Assembly (NCBI GenBank): GCA_910578115.1
Contig: CAJTPO010000009.1
Span: 96,755 to 120,785 of the forward strand
Length of the DNA: 24,031 bases
DNA from: an uncultured Lachnospiraceae bacterium
GTDB taxonomy: Bacteria > Bacillota > Clostridia > Lachnospirales > Lachnospiraceae
Direction of reading: 5' to 3'
The notes beneath the pieces are model-generated. The model did no database searches, was not told the DNA's origin, and saw only the letters and a program-made list of their open reading frames with translations. This document shows positions 8,691 to 15,302 of this stretch, piece after piece. The position numbers and the translations under genes are program-made. Position 1 is the stretch's first letter. Each line of letters starts with the position of its first letter.

Positions 8691-8719
8691 AATTTTGCAT
8701 CACCATAATAAATTATATT

Positions 8720-8745
8720 TGACCGGCCCGTAACTCCACCGGCCA
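8720..8745 (-). terminator. Possible weak terminator or leader hairpin
   Basis: On the minus strand TGGCCGG pairs with CCGGTCA (7 bp, one G-U) around a 12-nt loop, followed by an A/T-rich stretch without a clean T-run. It is 107-130 nt after the STM4011 stop and just ahead of the kinase ATG, so it could end the upstream cluster's transcript or sit in the kinase leader. Confidence 0.35.
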
Positions 8746-8851
8746 GACCACGCTATTACCGCTTTTCTTCTATAAAAGCACACTTATATATATGATATCA
8801 GTTAACTCTTTATATGTCTACAGCAAAATTCTAATGTAACACGGAAGCCTT

Positions 8852-10519
8852 CTATCCCTCATAAATCCCAATGGACGTCCCCGCATCTTCGCATACCTGC
8901 CGCATTGCCTTATCTTCCCTGTCATTCCCTACAGCGATGGCCTCCTCCGGCCTGATTCCCAGCCAACCGCAGATTTCCCGAACTCCCGTCCCCTTATCCA
9001 CATGCGCCGCGATGATTTCCAGACAATTTTTCTCCACGAAGATCCTATGAGTCCCGTTTGAAAGGATCTCTGCCGCCTTTTGGCACTCCTGCTCTTTCCA
9101 GACACCGTTATGTCTTTTTACAAGCGTGATCTTATAGGCCGTTTCCTTTGCCGTATCCACTTCCCGTTCCCTTTTTCTATAGATCCTGACGCCGGCACTG
9201 CACTGCGCCGCAAGTTCCGTCAGCCGGGGCAATTCTTTCAAATCTACCGGATGTATCACTTCCCTGCCCTCTACATCCTCAGGTTTCTCCCCTCTGCCGT
9301 CCGCCTTCCCGGCTTCCTCCATCGTCCTCATCCATACATAAGCACCGGACGCAAAGACAGCCCCCTGAAACAGATCCAGATCATCTCCCAGCCTCCGCCT
9401 GACTTCCTCTGCCGGCATGGAAGTAGCCAGAAACACCAGGCAATTCTCCCGCAGGGCAAGCAGCTTCCGGCGCGCGCTGTCCGACAGCCTTCCCCTGTGC
9501 TTCTCCGGCACCAGCGTACCGTCCAGATCCAGAAAGACCGCCCGATACGGTTTCGGAACCCTAAAGATCGGATACGCCCCGAAAAACTGCCGTCCCTCGA
9601 AATCGGCTCTGCCACCATAGGCCAGATAACAGGAACACCTCTTTTTGCCGCACAGAGAGTGAAAGATTTCCGTCGCCTCACTCTGATACCAATTCCCCTC
9701 TTTTATCCGGCCGATATTGCAGGTGCGAATCCGGCCGTCGGCCTCCACGAAACATCTGTCCCTGCACATGGCGGCGTCCGCAACCGGACTGCCGCACTCC
9801 AGTCCGAAAAAGGGATCCAGCTCCAGAAAATCCCTCTTCTCCTCCTCCGTATAGATGCGCCCCAGCCCGTCCATCTTATTGATCCACAGGTAAATCTCCG
9901 GGGAAAGCCGCTCCCGCAGTCTACCAAGCAGCGGAATATTCTGCGGCGCGCCCACTGCTCCCACGCACAGATTAACGCCGCTGTCGGCCAGCCTGTGACA
10001 CTTGTCCACAAACGTCTCCATATCTGTCATTTCCGGGTGAAAAGTCGCCCAGATACAGAGCTTTCGCCGGGCTGCCCCGCAGATTCCCCGGCCTTTCTCC
10101 TCCCCGGTTTCCCTGCCGGTCTCCTTATCCCTTTCCTTGTTGATCTTCCTGCTGCTTTCCTTTCCGTTTTCCCTGTCAATATCCCCGCTGTACAGATCAA
10201 AGACCGCCAGACATTCTTCCACCGAAAAGCTCAGATTCGTCTGCAGCCCCACCCGTTCCAGACTGTCAAGCCCCGCCAGCCGCCCCAACCCTTCCCAATA
10301 CCACCGGTGGATCGACGCCTCCCCGTAAGGCACTACAAAAACTGCGCCGATATCGAATTGTGCCGTCCTGTCCACAATACTCTCACAAAATCTCTCGAAA
10401 CTCTGCCTGTCCTTTACCAGTTCCTGCTCCGACGCCCTGTGTTTGGAAAAGGGACAGTAGGAACAACGATAATTACAGCTTTTCAGGCTCCCCCTGTAAC
10501 AGATTGTTTTCCTGCCCAT
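8852..10519 (-). CDS. STM4011-family radical SAM protein fused to a HAD hydrolase domain
   Basis: A 555-residue cytoplasmic protein with two enzyme parts. Residues 1-320 match the STM4011 radical SAM family: YRGSLKSCNYRCSYCPF carries C15-x3-C19-x2-C22 for the SAM-binding [4Fe-4S] cluster. Further cysteines at 242, 252, 256, 267, 290, 295 and 297 could hold a second cluster. Residues 325-555 are a HAD-superfamily (Cof/IIB-like) domain: motif I FLDLDGTL with D331/D333, motif II T366/S367, motif III K509, motif IV GNDRED with D533/D536. The Salmonella protein is, from memory, a single domain of about 280-290 residues, so the HAD part is an addition. A charged insert (about 114-147) interrupts the radical SAM part. 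The ATG overlaps the end of STM4012 by 47 nt and has GGAGAGG just upstream. Substrate unknown; last gene of the cluster. Confidence 0.88.
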   Translation of the reverse strand: MGRKTICYRGSLKSCNYRCSYCPFSKHRASEQELVKDRQSFERFCESIVDRTAQFDIGAVFVVPYGEASIHRWYWEGLGRLAGLDSLERVGLQTNLSFSVEECLAVFDLYSGDIDRENGKESSRKINKERDKETGRETGEEKGRGICGAARRKLCIWATFHPEMTDMETFVDKCHRLADSGVNLCVGAVGAPQNIPLLGRLRERLSPEIYLWINKMDGLGRIYTEEEKRDFLELDPFFGLECGSPVADAAMCRDRCFVEADGRIRTCNIGRIKEGNWYQSEATEIFHSLCGKKRCSCYLAYGGRADFEGRQFFGAYPIFRVPKPYRAVFLDLDGTLVPEKHRGRLSDSARRKLLALRENCLVFLATSMPAEEVRRRLGDDLDLFQGAVFASGAYVWMRTMEEAGKADGRGEKPEDVEGREVIHPVDLKELPRLTELAAQCSAGVRIYRKREREVDTAKETAYKITLVKRHNGVWKEQECQKAAEILSNGTHRIFVEKNCLEIIAAHVDKGTGVREICGWLGIRPEEAIAVGNDREDKAMRQVCEDAGTSIGIYEG

Positions 10520-11918
10520 TGATCCTCTCCCACTCCAGCATCTTCCTCCTGATGTCCGCCGAGATCAGCTGCGGCCCGATATAATCAGACAGCCCCAATC
10601 CTTCCTCCGTCAGGCCGAAAAAGCCTGAATCTTGATATCCCGAACCCCTCTGTCCCTTCTGCAACTCCGGATATCCTGCTGTCTTCCCGCTGCCCCAATG
10701 CCTCTGCTCTTCCTGACTTTCCTCCTTCTCTTCCAGCCACCCGGCCTCTATCCAATTCCTTAAGATCGGAAAGTCTTCCGTTATCTCGTTCCCAAAGATC
10801 TGTCGATACGCCTTCTTTGCAATACCGGGACGGATCAGCAGATGCTTGATCACATACCTTCGCCTGATTTCCTCATCGGAAAGCAGGATTCCATGCGTGA
10901 CCGTCAGGAAATCTTCTCTCCCCAAATAGGCTTCTATCTCTTCAATCGCTCCCTGCCGCGTCGTCCGGTAGGGCGTACAGGTGTGAAGCCGCCCCAGATA
11001 GCTTCTGCCCCCGCAGCCCAGAGACAAAGCCCCGGTAAAGCCGCATTCCCGGACTTCCGTCAGCAACCCGTCAGCGCCTTCACTTCCCTTTCTCTTTACA
11101 AAACGCCTCATGGAAATCTGCGCATATCCGCGCTCCTTTAAAAAGGCCGCTCCCCGCTGATAAAGTCGGAACGCATGATCAGAATCCAACGTCGCTGCCT
11201 TCCCGTCTTTCTCCAGACGGACGCCATGCTTGATATACAGCGGATACAGAAAGATCTCATCCGGCAAAAAAGCCATTGCCCGCTCCAAAGATCCCGACAG
11301 GCTTTCCGCCGTCTGCCCCGGCAGCCCGTAGATAAAGTCGAAATTGACGCAGGCAAACTCCGCTTCCATCAAGATTTCCGCCGCTTCCTGTGCCCGCCGG
11401 CCGTCATGATATCTGCCAAGCCAGGAAAGCTCTCCCTCGTCAAAGCTCTGGATCCCCATACTGACCCTTGTAACACCCGATTCCTTCAACAGACGCACCT
11501 TTTCCCTGTCGGTCTGTTTCGGAGCAGTCTCTATAATGATCTGACAGTCTTTCCCCAGAGGCATATAAGTTCTGACATCCCGAAACACCCGTTCCAACTG
11601 CCGGACATCCAGAAGCAGCGGCGTACCGCCGCCTATGGTAAAATCTCCAAACACGGTATCACAGGGCAGAATTTCCCTGTACTGCTCCATCTGACGCGGC
11701 AGCACGTCCAGATACGCATCCCTCTGCGCCCCGCCGCAGCCTGCCACGGAGAACAAATTGCAGTATCCGCACTTGCTCTCACAAAAGGGCAGGTGAAGGT
11801 ACAAACTGTGCCCCTCACCCGCCAGATTTCCCATATAGTCTATCAAATTTACGTTATCTAATGGTCTGTATGCCGTCTTATGCGGATAACTGTACATATA
11901 CTGCACATATCTGTTCAT
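10473..11918 (-). CDS. STM4012-family radical SAM protein (HemN/HemW-like)
   Basis: A 481-residue protein related to the HemN/HemW radical SAM group. C46-x3-C50-x2-C53 in PFCESKCGYCNLF binds the [4Fe-4S]/SAM centre, and TIGGGTP (94-100) is the usual glycine-rich SAM contact. The characteristic GCGGRSYLGRLH (301-312) and a C-terminal helical region follow. Members of this family are not coproporphyrinogen oxidases by default; the STM4012 substrate is unknown. The ATG at 11918 is chosen because GAGG (11927-11930) lies 8 nt upstream; an upstream in-frame GTG at 11927 would overlap that site. A charged, Gln/Gly-rich insert (about 397-432) resembles the one in the STM4011 partner. The gene overlaps STM4011 by 47 nt, so the two radical SAM enzymes are translationally linked. 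The STM4013 stop lies 127 nt upstream across a palindrome-rich gap. Confidence 0.9.
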   Translation of the reverse strand: MNRYVQYMYSYPHKTAYRPLDNVNLIDYMGNLAGEGHSLYLHLPFCESKCGYCNLFSVAGCGGAQRDAYLDVLPRQMEQYREILPCDTVFGDFTIGGGTPLLLDVRQLERVFRDVRTYMPLGKDCQIIIETAPKQTDREKVRLLKESGVTRVSMGIQSFDEGELSWLGRYHDGRRAQEAAEILMEAEFACVNFDFIYGLPGQTAESLSGSLERAMAFLPDEIFLYPLYIKHGVRLEKDGKAATLDSDHAFRLYQRGAAFLKERGYAQISMRRFVKRKGSEGADGLLTEVRECGFTGALSLGCGGRSYLGRLHTCTPYRTTRQGAIEEIEAYLGREDFLTVTHGILLSDEEIRRRYVIKHLLIRPGIAKKAYRQIFGNEITEDFPILRNWIEAGWLEEKEESQEEQRHWGSGKTAGYPELQKGQRGSGYQDSGFFGLTEEGLGLSDYIGPQLISADIRRKMLEWERINGQENNLLQGEPEKL

Positions 11919-11930
11919 GGAACACACCTC
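11919..11930 (-). promoter_or_regulatory. Ribosome-binding site deciding the STM4012 start
   Basis: On the minus strand GTGAGGTG is centred 8 nt before ATG 11918. The alternative GTG at 11927 is inside this site, so the ATG is preferred. Confidence 0.6.
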
Positions 11931-11971
11931 ACCGAAAATATCCCTATGGTATCAACAATACTCCGATCAGT

Positions 11972-12010
11972 CAATTACACCGGAACACAGCGCCTGACAT
12001 GGTGTAATTG
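11972..12010. repeat. Perfect 10-bp inverted repeat, 19-nt spacer
   Basis: The arms CAATTACACC (11972-11981) and GGTGTAATTG (12001-12010) are exact reverse complements with a 19-nt spacer containing CACAGCGCCTGAC. It sits inside the cluster, between the STM4013 stop and the STM4012 start. The same arm length, spacer length and a similar spacer core occur at 4295-4333. No T-run follows on the cluster strand, so it does not look like a terminator of that transcript. Confidence 0.7.
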
Positions 12011-12037
12011 TCCTGAGGACCGTTGGAAAACGCCAAC
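12010..12037. repeat. Two further small palindromes
   Basis: GTCCTGAGGAC (12010-12020) is a palindrome around a central G. GTTGG (12022-12026) pairs with CCAAC (12033-12037) around six bases and is followed on the plus strand by CCCCTTTTT. With the 10-bp repeat next door they make the STM4013-STM4012 gap unusually rich in secondary structure. Confidence 0.5.
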
Positions 12038-12045
12038 ACCCCTTT

Positions 12046-12900
12046 TTACAGGAAAAAATGCTTGTAGGGCACGGTACTGACCACCGGGTGATTCACGCCG
12101 TGGAACACATAACCATCCTCCCCGTAACAGGTGCCATGGTCGGAAAAGCACACCACAAAGGTCTCGCCTCGCTTCTCCTTCCAACCGTCAAACAACCGTC
12201 CCAGCTGACTGTCCACATACCGCAGCGCCGCCCTGTGTGTCTCCAGGCTGTCGTTTTTCTCCTGTTCCAGATAGAAATAATTGGGATAGTGAATCGCGCA
12301 CACATTCAGATACAGGAAGATCCGCCTGGGATCCGTATTCTGTTCCAGTCGCTTAAGAAGGAAATCAACCTGATTCCCCGTACTTTCCTTCACCGGACAG
12401 GAAAAAGACGGATTCCAGTAGCTCTTCTCAAAAAAGGAAGGAAACACCCTGCCAAGCTCCGAGCGTTTGTCAAAAAAAGCCACCCCGCCGACACACCATG
12501 TATCATAGCCGTCCGCATGAAGCCCCTCCACCAGATTGGCAGCATCAAACCCGTAAGCTCCTCTGGGAGTCTTCTTCCCCATACCGACGCTTCTCGGAAA
12601 GAAGAGCATCTCCTGTTCCGCAATGCTTCTCGCCTCATCCTTAGACGGCAGAAATCCCGCAAAAATGGCATGATGCGACGGATAGGTGAAGTTTCCCGGA
12701 GCCTGCCGCTTCTCCCATGCTCCATACCTGTTTAAGACAGGCGTACCGCCGCCTGACTCCTCTGCGACAGCAGCATCATACCGCAGGGTATCCAGACAGA
12801 CAAACAAAATGTCACAATTACCTACCACTTTCGTCATATCCACAGAACACTGTTTCTCATCCATACCGGCCCGAAACGCCGCAAAAGGCACTTCACTCAT
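12046..12900 (-). CDS. STM4013/SEN3800-family hydrolase (alkaline phosphatase superfamily)
   Basis: A 284-residue metal-dependent hydrolase of the alkaline phosphatase/sulfatase superfamily. Metal and catalytic positions are visible: D37 in FVCLDTLRYD, the nucleophile T72 in NFTYPSHH, H204 in AIHYP, D254/H255 in FSDHG, and H267/H271 near the C-terminus. The nucleophile is Thr in TxPSH, not the Cys/Ser-x-Pro-x-Arg of formylglycine sulfatases, so phosphate-ester or phosphonate hydrolysis is more likely than sulfate-ester hydrolysis. There is no signal peptide; it should be cytoplasmic. The longest reading frame begins 7 codons earlier, but that ATG has no ribosome site while ATG 12900 has GGGGAG 9 nt upstream. 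It is the first gene of the downstream half of the cluster and has its own promoter at 12932-12961. Substrate unknown. Confidence 0.9.
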   Translation of the reverse strand: MSEVPFAAFRAGMDEKQCSVDMTKVVGNCDILFVCLDTLRYDAAVAEESGGGTPVLNRYGAWEKRQAPGNFTYPSHHAIFAGFLPSKDEARSIAEQEMLFFPRSVGMGKKTPRGAYGFDAANLVEGLHADGYDTWCVGGVAFFDKRSELGRVFPSFFEKSYWNPSFSCPVKESTGNQVDFLLKRLEQNTDPRRIFLYLNVCAIHYPNYFYLEQEKNDSLETHRAALRYVDSQLGRLFDGWKEKRGETFVVCFSDHGTCYGEDGYVFHGVNHPVVSTVPYKHFFL

Positions 12901-12909
12901 AGCTGTCCG

Positions 12910-12915
12910 CTCCCC
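12910..12915 (-). promoter_or_regulatory. Ribosome-binding site deciding the STM4013 start
   Basis: GGGGAG on the minus strand, 9 nt before ATG 12900. The upstream ATG at 12921 is preceded only by an A/T run. Confidence 0.75.
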
Positions 12916-12931
12916 TTTCATTTTATTTTTT

Positions 12932-12961
12932 ATTCTACTGCCAACGTAAGCTGTTCGTCAA
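12932..12961 (-). promoter_or_regulatory. Promoter for STM4013-4012-4011
   Basis: On the minus strand TTGACG (12956-12961), 18 nt, TAGAAT (12932-12937). Transcription would start near 12925, about 25 nt before the STM4013 ATG. This is a good sigma-A-type match and would let the downstream half of the split cluster be expressed independently of STM4015-4014. Confidence 0.65.
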
Positions 12962-13003
12962 GAAAGACAGAGCGCGGGGCGGCCTGGCAGAGCCGGGACA
13001 TTG

Positions 13004-13147
13004 ATGAGCGCAGGGAATGATCGGGATAAAAAAGCACTTCTGCTTGTGGAGAAATTGCAGCGGATACAGACCTTTACAGCGGACAGGGAAGTGCAAAATC
13101 TGATAGACCGGGTATGTCTGTCGGAACAGATAAAGGAAAAGACTTGA
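13004..13147 (+). pseudogene. Short coding-like remnant, family not recognised
   Basis: A 47-codon frame opens at ATG 13004 (MSAGNDRDKKALLLVEKL) and ends at TGA 13145. The composition looks coding: charged and leucine-rich, helical (LVEKLQRIQTF, VQNLIDRVCL). A second frame, shifted by two, continues with similar character to a stop at 13186 (LKGQKQQIERALER). This looks like the frameshifted tail of a larger gene brought in with the inserted segment. The helical tail loosely recalls the C-terminus of large serine recombinases, but the match is too weak to name. No ribosome site precedes the ATG. Confidence 0.35.
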
Positions 13148-13230
13148 AAGGGCAGAAACAGCAGATAGAGAGAGCGTTGGAGCGATAAGAAATGTGAGGC
13201 GCAGCGGTTGCCATGCCCTGTATTTTATGG

Positions 13231-13259
13231 TTGAAAACAGAGGGTAAGAGTGGTATAAC
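13231..13259 (+). promoter_or_regulatory. Promoter of the lipoprotein gene
   Basis: TTGAAA (13231-13236), 17 nt, TATAAC (13254-13259). It matches the sigma-A consensus well and lies 70 nt upstream of the lipoprotein ATG at 13330. Confidence 0.65.
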
Positions 13260-13329
13260 AAAACGTGAAAAATATAGACAAAGTGATTTGCCGAAAAATT
13301 TTACCAGTGATTTATTGGAGGGTATGTAT

Positions 13330-14121
13330 ATGAACAGATGTAAAAAGACAGCAATATTGGTATGTGCCTTTCTGACAGCATTAAATGTTGTCGCCTGCGG
13401 ACAGGCAAAAGAAGATGAAGTTGTCTATACGGATGAATTTCCTGCAAGACAGCTGGAAAGCAGCGTGCAGACAGTTGAAAGTACAGATTTAGAAATAAAA
13501 GAAGATGAAACCGCAAATGCAGATGAATCTTCTGTAAATCAGCAGGAAAGCAATATGCAGACAGAAGAAAGCACAAATTTAGAAACGGAAGAAGATAAAA
13601 CCATTGGTGTAGAAAAATTATTAGACTTGTTTATCAACGGTTCAATAAGTGCAATCAGTTCCGGGGATTCGACATTCTATATTACCGATTTGGATATGGA
13701 TTCTGGTGAATGGGATTCCTATTCCATTGGTGAAAAAGTCGATCTTGACAATGATGGAGAAAATGAACTGATTATTTGCGGACCTTATGGTGGCATATAC
13801 CTTGATGTGCGCAATAATAAGGTTTATGAATTTGCCGTAGGAGAAGGCGATGCCCTTACGCTTTCTTATGTTGTTTATAATGGTTCTACATGGATCATGT
13901 ACAGCAACAGAATGCATACAGGATATGAAGCATATCATATGGAAAAATTTGAAGGGGCAGATAATTTAGTTGCAGAAATGAATTTTTATGAAGAACTTGT
14001 TGATGAAGATAATGTGGAGGGCAAAGAAAAATATACATTAAACGGAACGGAAATATCTTATGATGAATATTTTGAATTATGCAGCCGGATTTTTGCAGCT
14101 GAAGTAACTACAACTAAATGA
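13330..14121 (+). CDS. Putative lipoprotein with duplicated acidic linker
   Basis: A 263-residue predicted lipoprotein. The N-terminus has KK, a hydrophobic core (AILVCAFLTALNV) and a lipobox VVAC with C23 as the lipidated residue. An acidic Glu/Gln/Ser/Thr linker is made of two 30-residue imperfect repeats (35-64 and 65-94, 90-bp period at the DNA level). The C-terminal domain (about 95-263) contains DLDNDGENEL (138-147), a calcium-loop-like D-x-D-x-DG motif seen in FG-GAP/VCBS and EF-hand-type loops; the family is otherwise not recognised. ATG 13330 is chosen because GGAGG lies 8 nt upstream; the reading frame extends further upstream without a ribosome site. It is AT-rich and runs opposite to the cluster it interrupts, suggesting acquisition. 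It is expected on the outer face of the cytoplasmic membrane. Confidence 0.8.
   Translation: MNRCKKTAILVCAFLTALNVVACGQAKEDEVVYTDEFPARQLESSVQTVESTDLEIKEDETANADESSVNQQESNMQTEESTNLETEEDKTIGVEKLLDLFINGSISAISSGDSTFYITDLDMDSGEWDSYSIGEKVDLDNDGENELIICGPYGGIYLDVRNNKVYEFAVGEGDALTLSYVVYNGSTWIMYSNRMHTGYEAYHMEKFEGADNLVAEMNFYEELVDEDNVEGKEKYTLNGTEISYDEYFELCSRIFAAEVTTTK
13432..13611 (+). repeat. Two imperfect 90-bp tandem repeats inside the lipoprotein gene
   Basis: Two 90-bp units (13432-13521 and 13522-13611) encode the matching 30-residue linker blocks, both starting with Asp-Glu and sharing Q-x-E-S, Q-T, E-S-T and L-E positions. The divergence suggests an old duplication rather than ongoing slippage. 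Confidence 0.75.
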
Positions 14122-14139
14122 CAACTTTCATATTTAAAG

Positions 14140-14174
14140 AACCAGCCGCCACTATTGGGTAGTGACGGCCGGTT
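14140..14174. terminator. Hairpin between the lipoprotein gene and STM4014
   Basis: A 15-bp stem with two imperfect pairs (14140-14154 with 14160-14174) encloses TTGGG. It starts 18 nt after the lipoprotein stop and lies 46 nt beyond the STM4014 stop, between two convergent genes. T-rich tracts on either side are short, so it may be a weak bidirectional terminator. Confidence 0.55.
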
Positions 14175-14219
14175 ATAGATACCTGTCTTTAACAGATGGT
14201 GAATAAATACCATTCACCC

Positions 14220-15302
14220 TCATCTCAGCAGTTCCTTCATGATCGCGATCTGTCGCTTATAAATCCTGTTTTCGCTGTAAACATCCCGATGAAGCAGATC
14301 GCCCTGCGCATTCATCTCAATGATCCTCGGTTCCAGGCTGCCCTTTTCCAAAAGTACATCCATACCGATACTCCGTAGTCCCGGGTAACACGCCGACGCC
14401 TGAAGACATACCTCCTCAATCCGCTCCACTTTTCCCGTCTCCAAATGCAGATCCGCAAACGCCATGGCGTGATTATTAAGATGCAGATTCGTAATGGGTC
14501 CTTTCGACAATCTGGGCAGAATATAGTCGATCCGCCCACCCTGCACGATCACACGCAGGTCATAGCAATATCCCTCAAAAGACGCTTTGCCGTACCATCG
14601 CTCTACAACGCAGTCCATCTTTAGCAGACTGTCCAGAAGCACTTCCGCCTTCCTGCCCTCCAGCCTGTACATCCGCTTGGTGTTATATAGCGCACCCTCT
14701 TTGAGCGCAGCACAGGTGTAAAGCGCGATCCGGCCGTTTCCCGGCGAGAACCGCATCGCTGTCACACCAGCGGCTCCCGATCCTTTCACCGGCTTCACAA
14801 ACACCTGTGTGATCCTGTGTTCTCTCAGAAAAGCAAACAATTCTTCCCCACAGGAAAACTGTTCTTCGTACATATGGGTCACCGGAACACCGCACTGGGC
14901 AAGCCGCGCCTTACAGCCGCGTTTATCAAGCACCTGTGCAATCTCCGTCGGCCGGTTCAGGAAACCGCCTGCCGGCAGATCGGAAAGCCGGCGAAGCTGT
15001 TCTTCATACCGATCGGTCAGGCTTCCCAGATCGCACAAGCGGCTGCTCTCCCATTCCGGAGCATCAATCTTCACCACAAAACGCTGCAGGTCTTCTATTT
15101 GCAGCAGACTCCGTAGCTTCTCCTCGAATCGCTTCCAGCCCGGTTCTCTCGAATTTCCCGAACAGAATCCCGCTTCGCATCCCCTGTTCGGCACATCTTT
15201 CCAATCCAGAAATACAACTGGAATACCTGCCTCCGCTGCCGCCTGCTCAAAATAGAACCTGCGCTTGCCGCCGTCCGTTCCGATCAGCGCAATCCCGCTC
15301 AT
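14220..15302 (-). CDS. STM4014-family protein (ATP-grasp-like)
   Basis: A 360-residue protein with ATP-grasp features. Visible are the lysine strand VFVKPVKGSGAAGV (167-180, K170), E234 in CVVERW, DLRVIVQGG (248-256), and the metal-binding set D315 with E329 and N331 in IIEMNAQGD. ATP-grasp enzymes form amide or ester bonds through acyl phosphates, so a ligase role fits, but no STM4014 substrate is known. The start is placed at ATG 15302, whose ATGA overlaps the TGA stop of STM4015 by 4 nt, indicating translational coupling; an in-frame ATG 8 codons upstream would overlap more and has no better ribosome site. In this genome it is cut off from STM4013 by inserted DNA and followed by a hairpin at 14140-14174. 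Confidence 0.88.
   Translation of the reverse strand: MSGIALIGTDGGKRRFYFEQAAAEAGIPVVFLDWKDVPNRGCEAGFCSGNSREPGWKRFEEKLRSLLQIEDLQRFVVKIDAPEWESSRLCDLGSLTDRYEEQLRRLSDLPAGGFLNRPTEIAQVLDKRGCKARLAQCGVPVTHMYEEQFSCGEELFAFLREHRITQVFVKPVKGSGAAGVTAMRFSPGNGRIALYTCAALKEGALYNTKRMYRLEGRKAEVLLDSLLKMDCVVERWYGKASFEGYCYDLRVIVQGGRIDYILPRLSKGPITNLHLNNHAMAFADLHLETGKVERIEEVCLQASACYPGLRSIGMDVLLEKGSLEPRIIEMNAQGDLLHRDVYSENRIYKRQIAIMKELLR

Larger units (their letters stand above)
12962..14219. other. DNA segment splitting the STM4011-4015 cluster
   Basis: About 1.25 kb lies between the STM4014 stop and the promoter of STM4013. It holds a decayed ORF (13004-13188 region), a plus-strand promoter, a plus-strand lipoprotein gene and a hairpin at 14140-14174. 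The lipoprotein gene uses many A/T-ending codons, unlike the GC-rich cluster genes. No transposase, terminal inverted repeat or target duplication was found, so the mechanism of insertion is open and the ends are approximate. The stretch 12962-13329 contains no convincing intact gene. Confidence 0.6.

Noticed and set aside
9080..10522. Long plus-strand frame of 480 codons opposite STM4011
   Set aside because: It is antisense to a gene with intact radical SAM and HAD motifs; it is an artefact of GC-rich codon usage.
12935..13261. 108-codon minus-strand frame in the insert
   Set aside because: It lies opposite the coding-like plus-strand relic and the lipoprotein promoter, and its composition (Leu/Phe/His/Pro-rich) looks like an antisense shadow.
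12962..14219. Intact insertion sequence
   Set aside because: No transposase, terminal inverted repeats or target duplication could be found.
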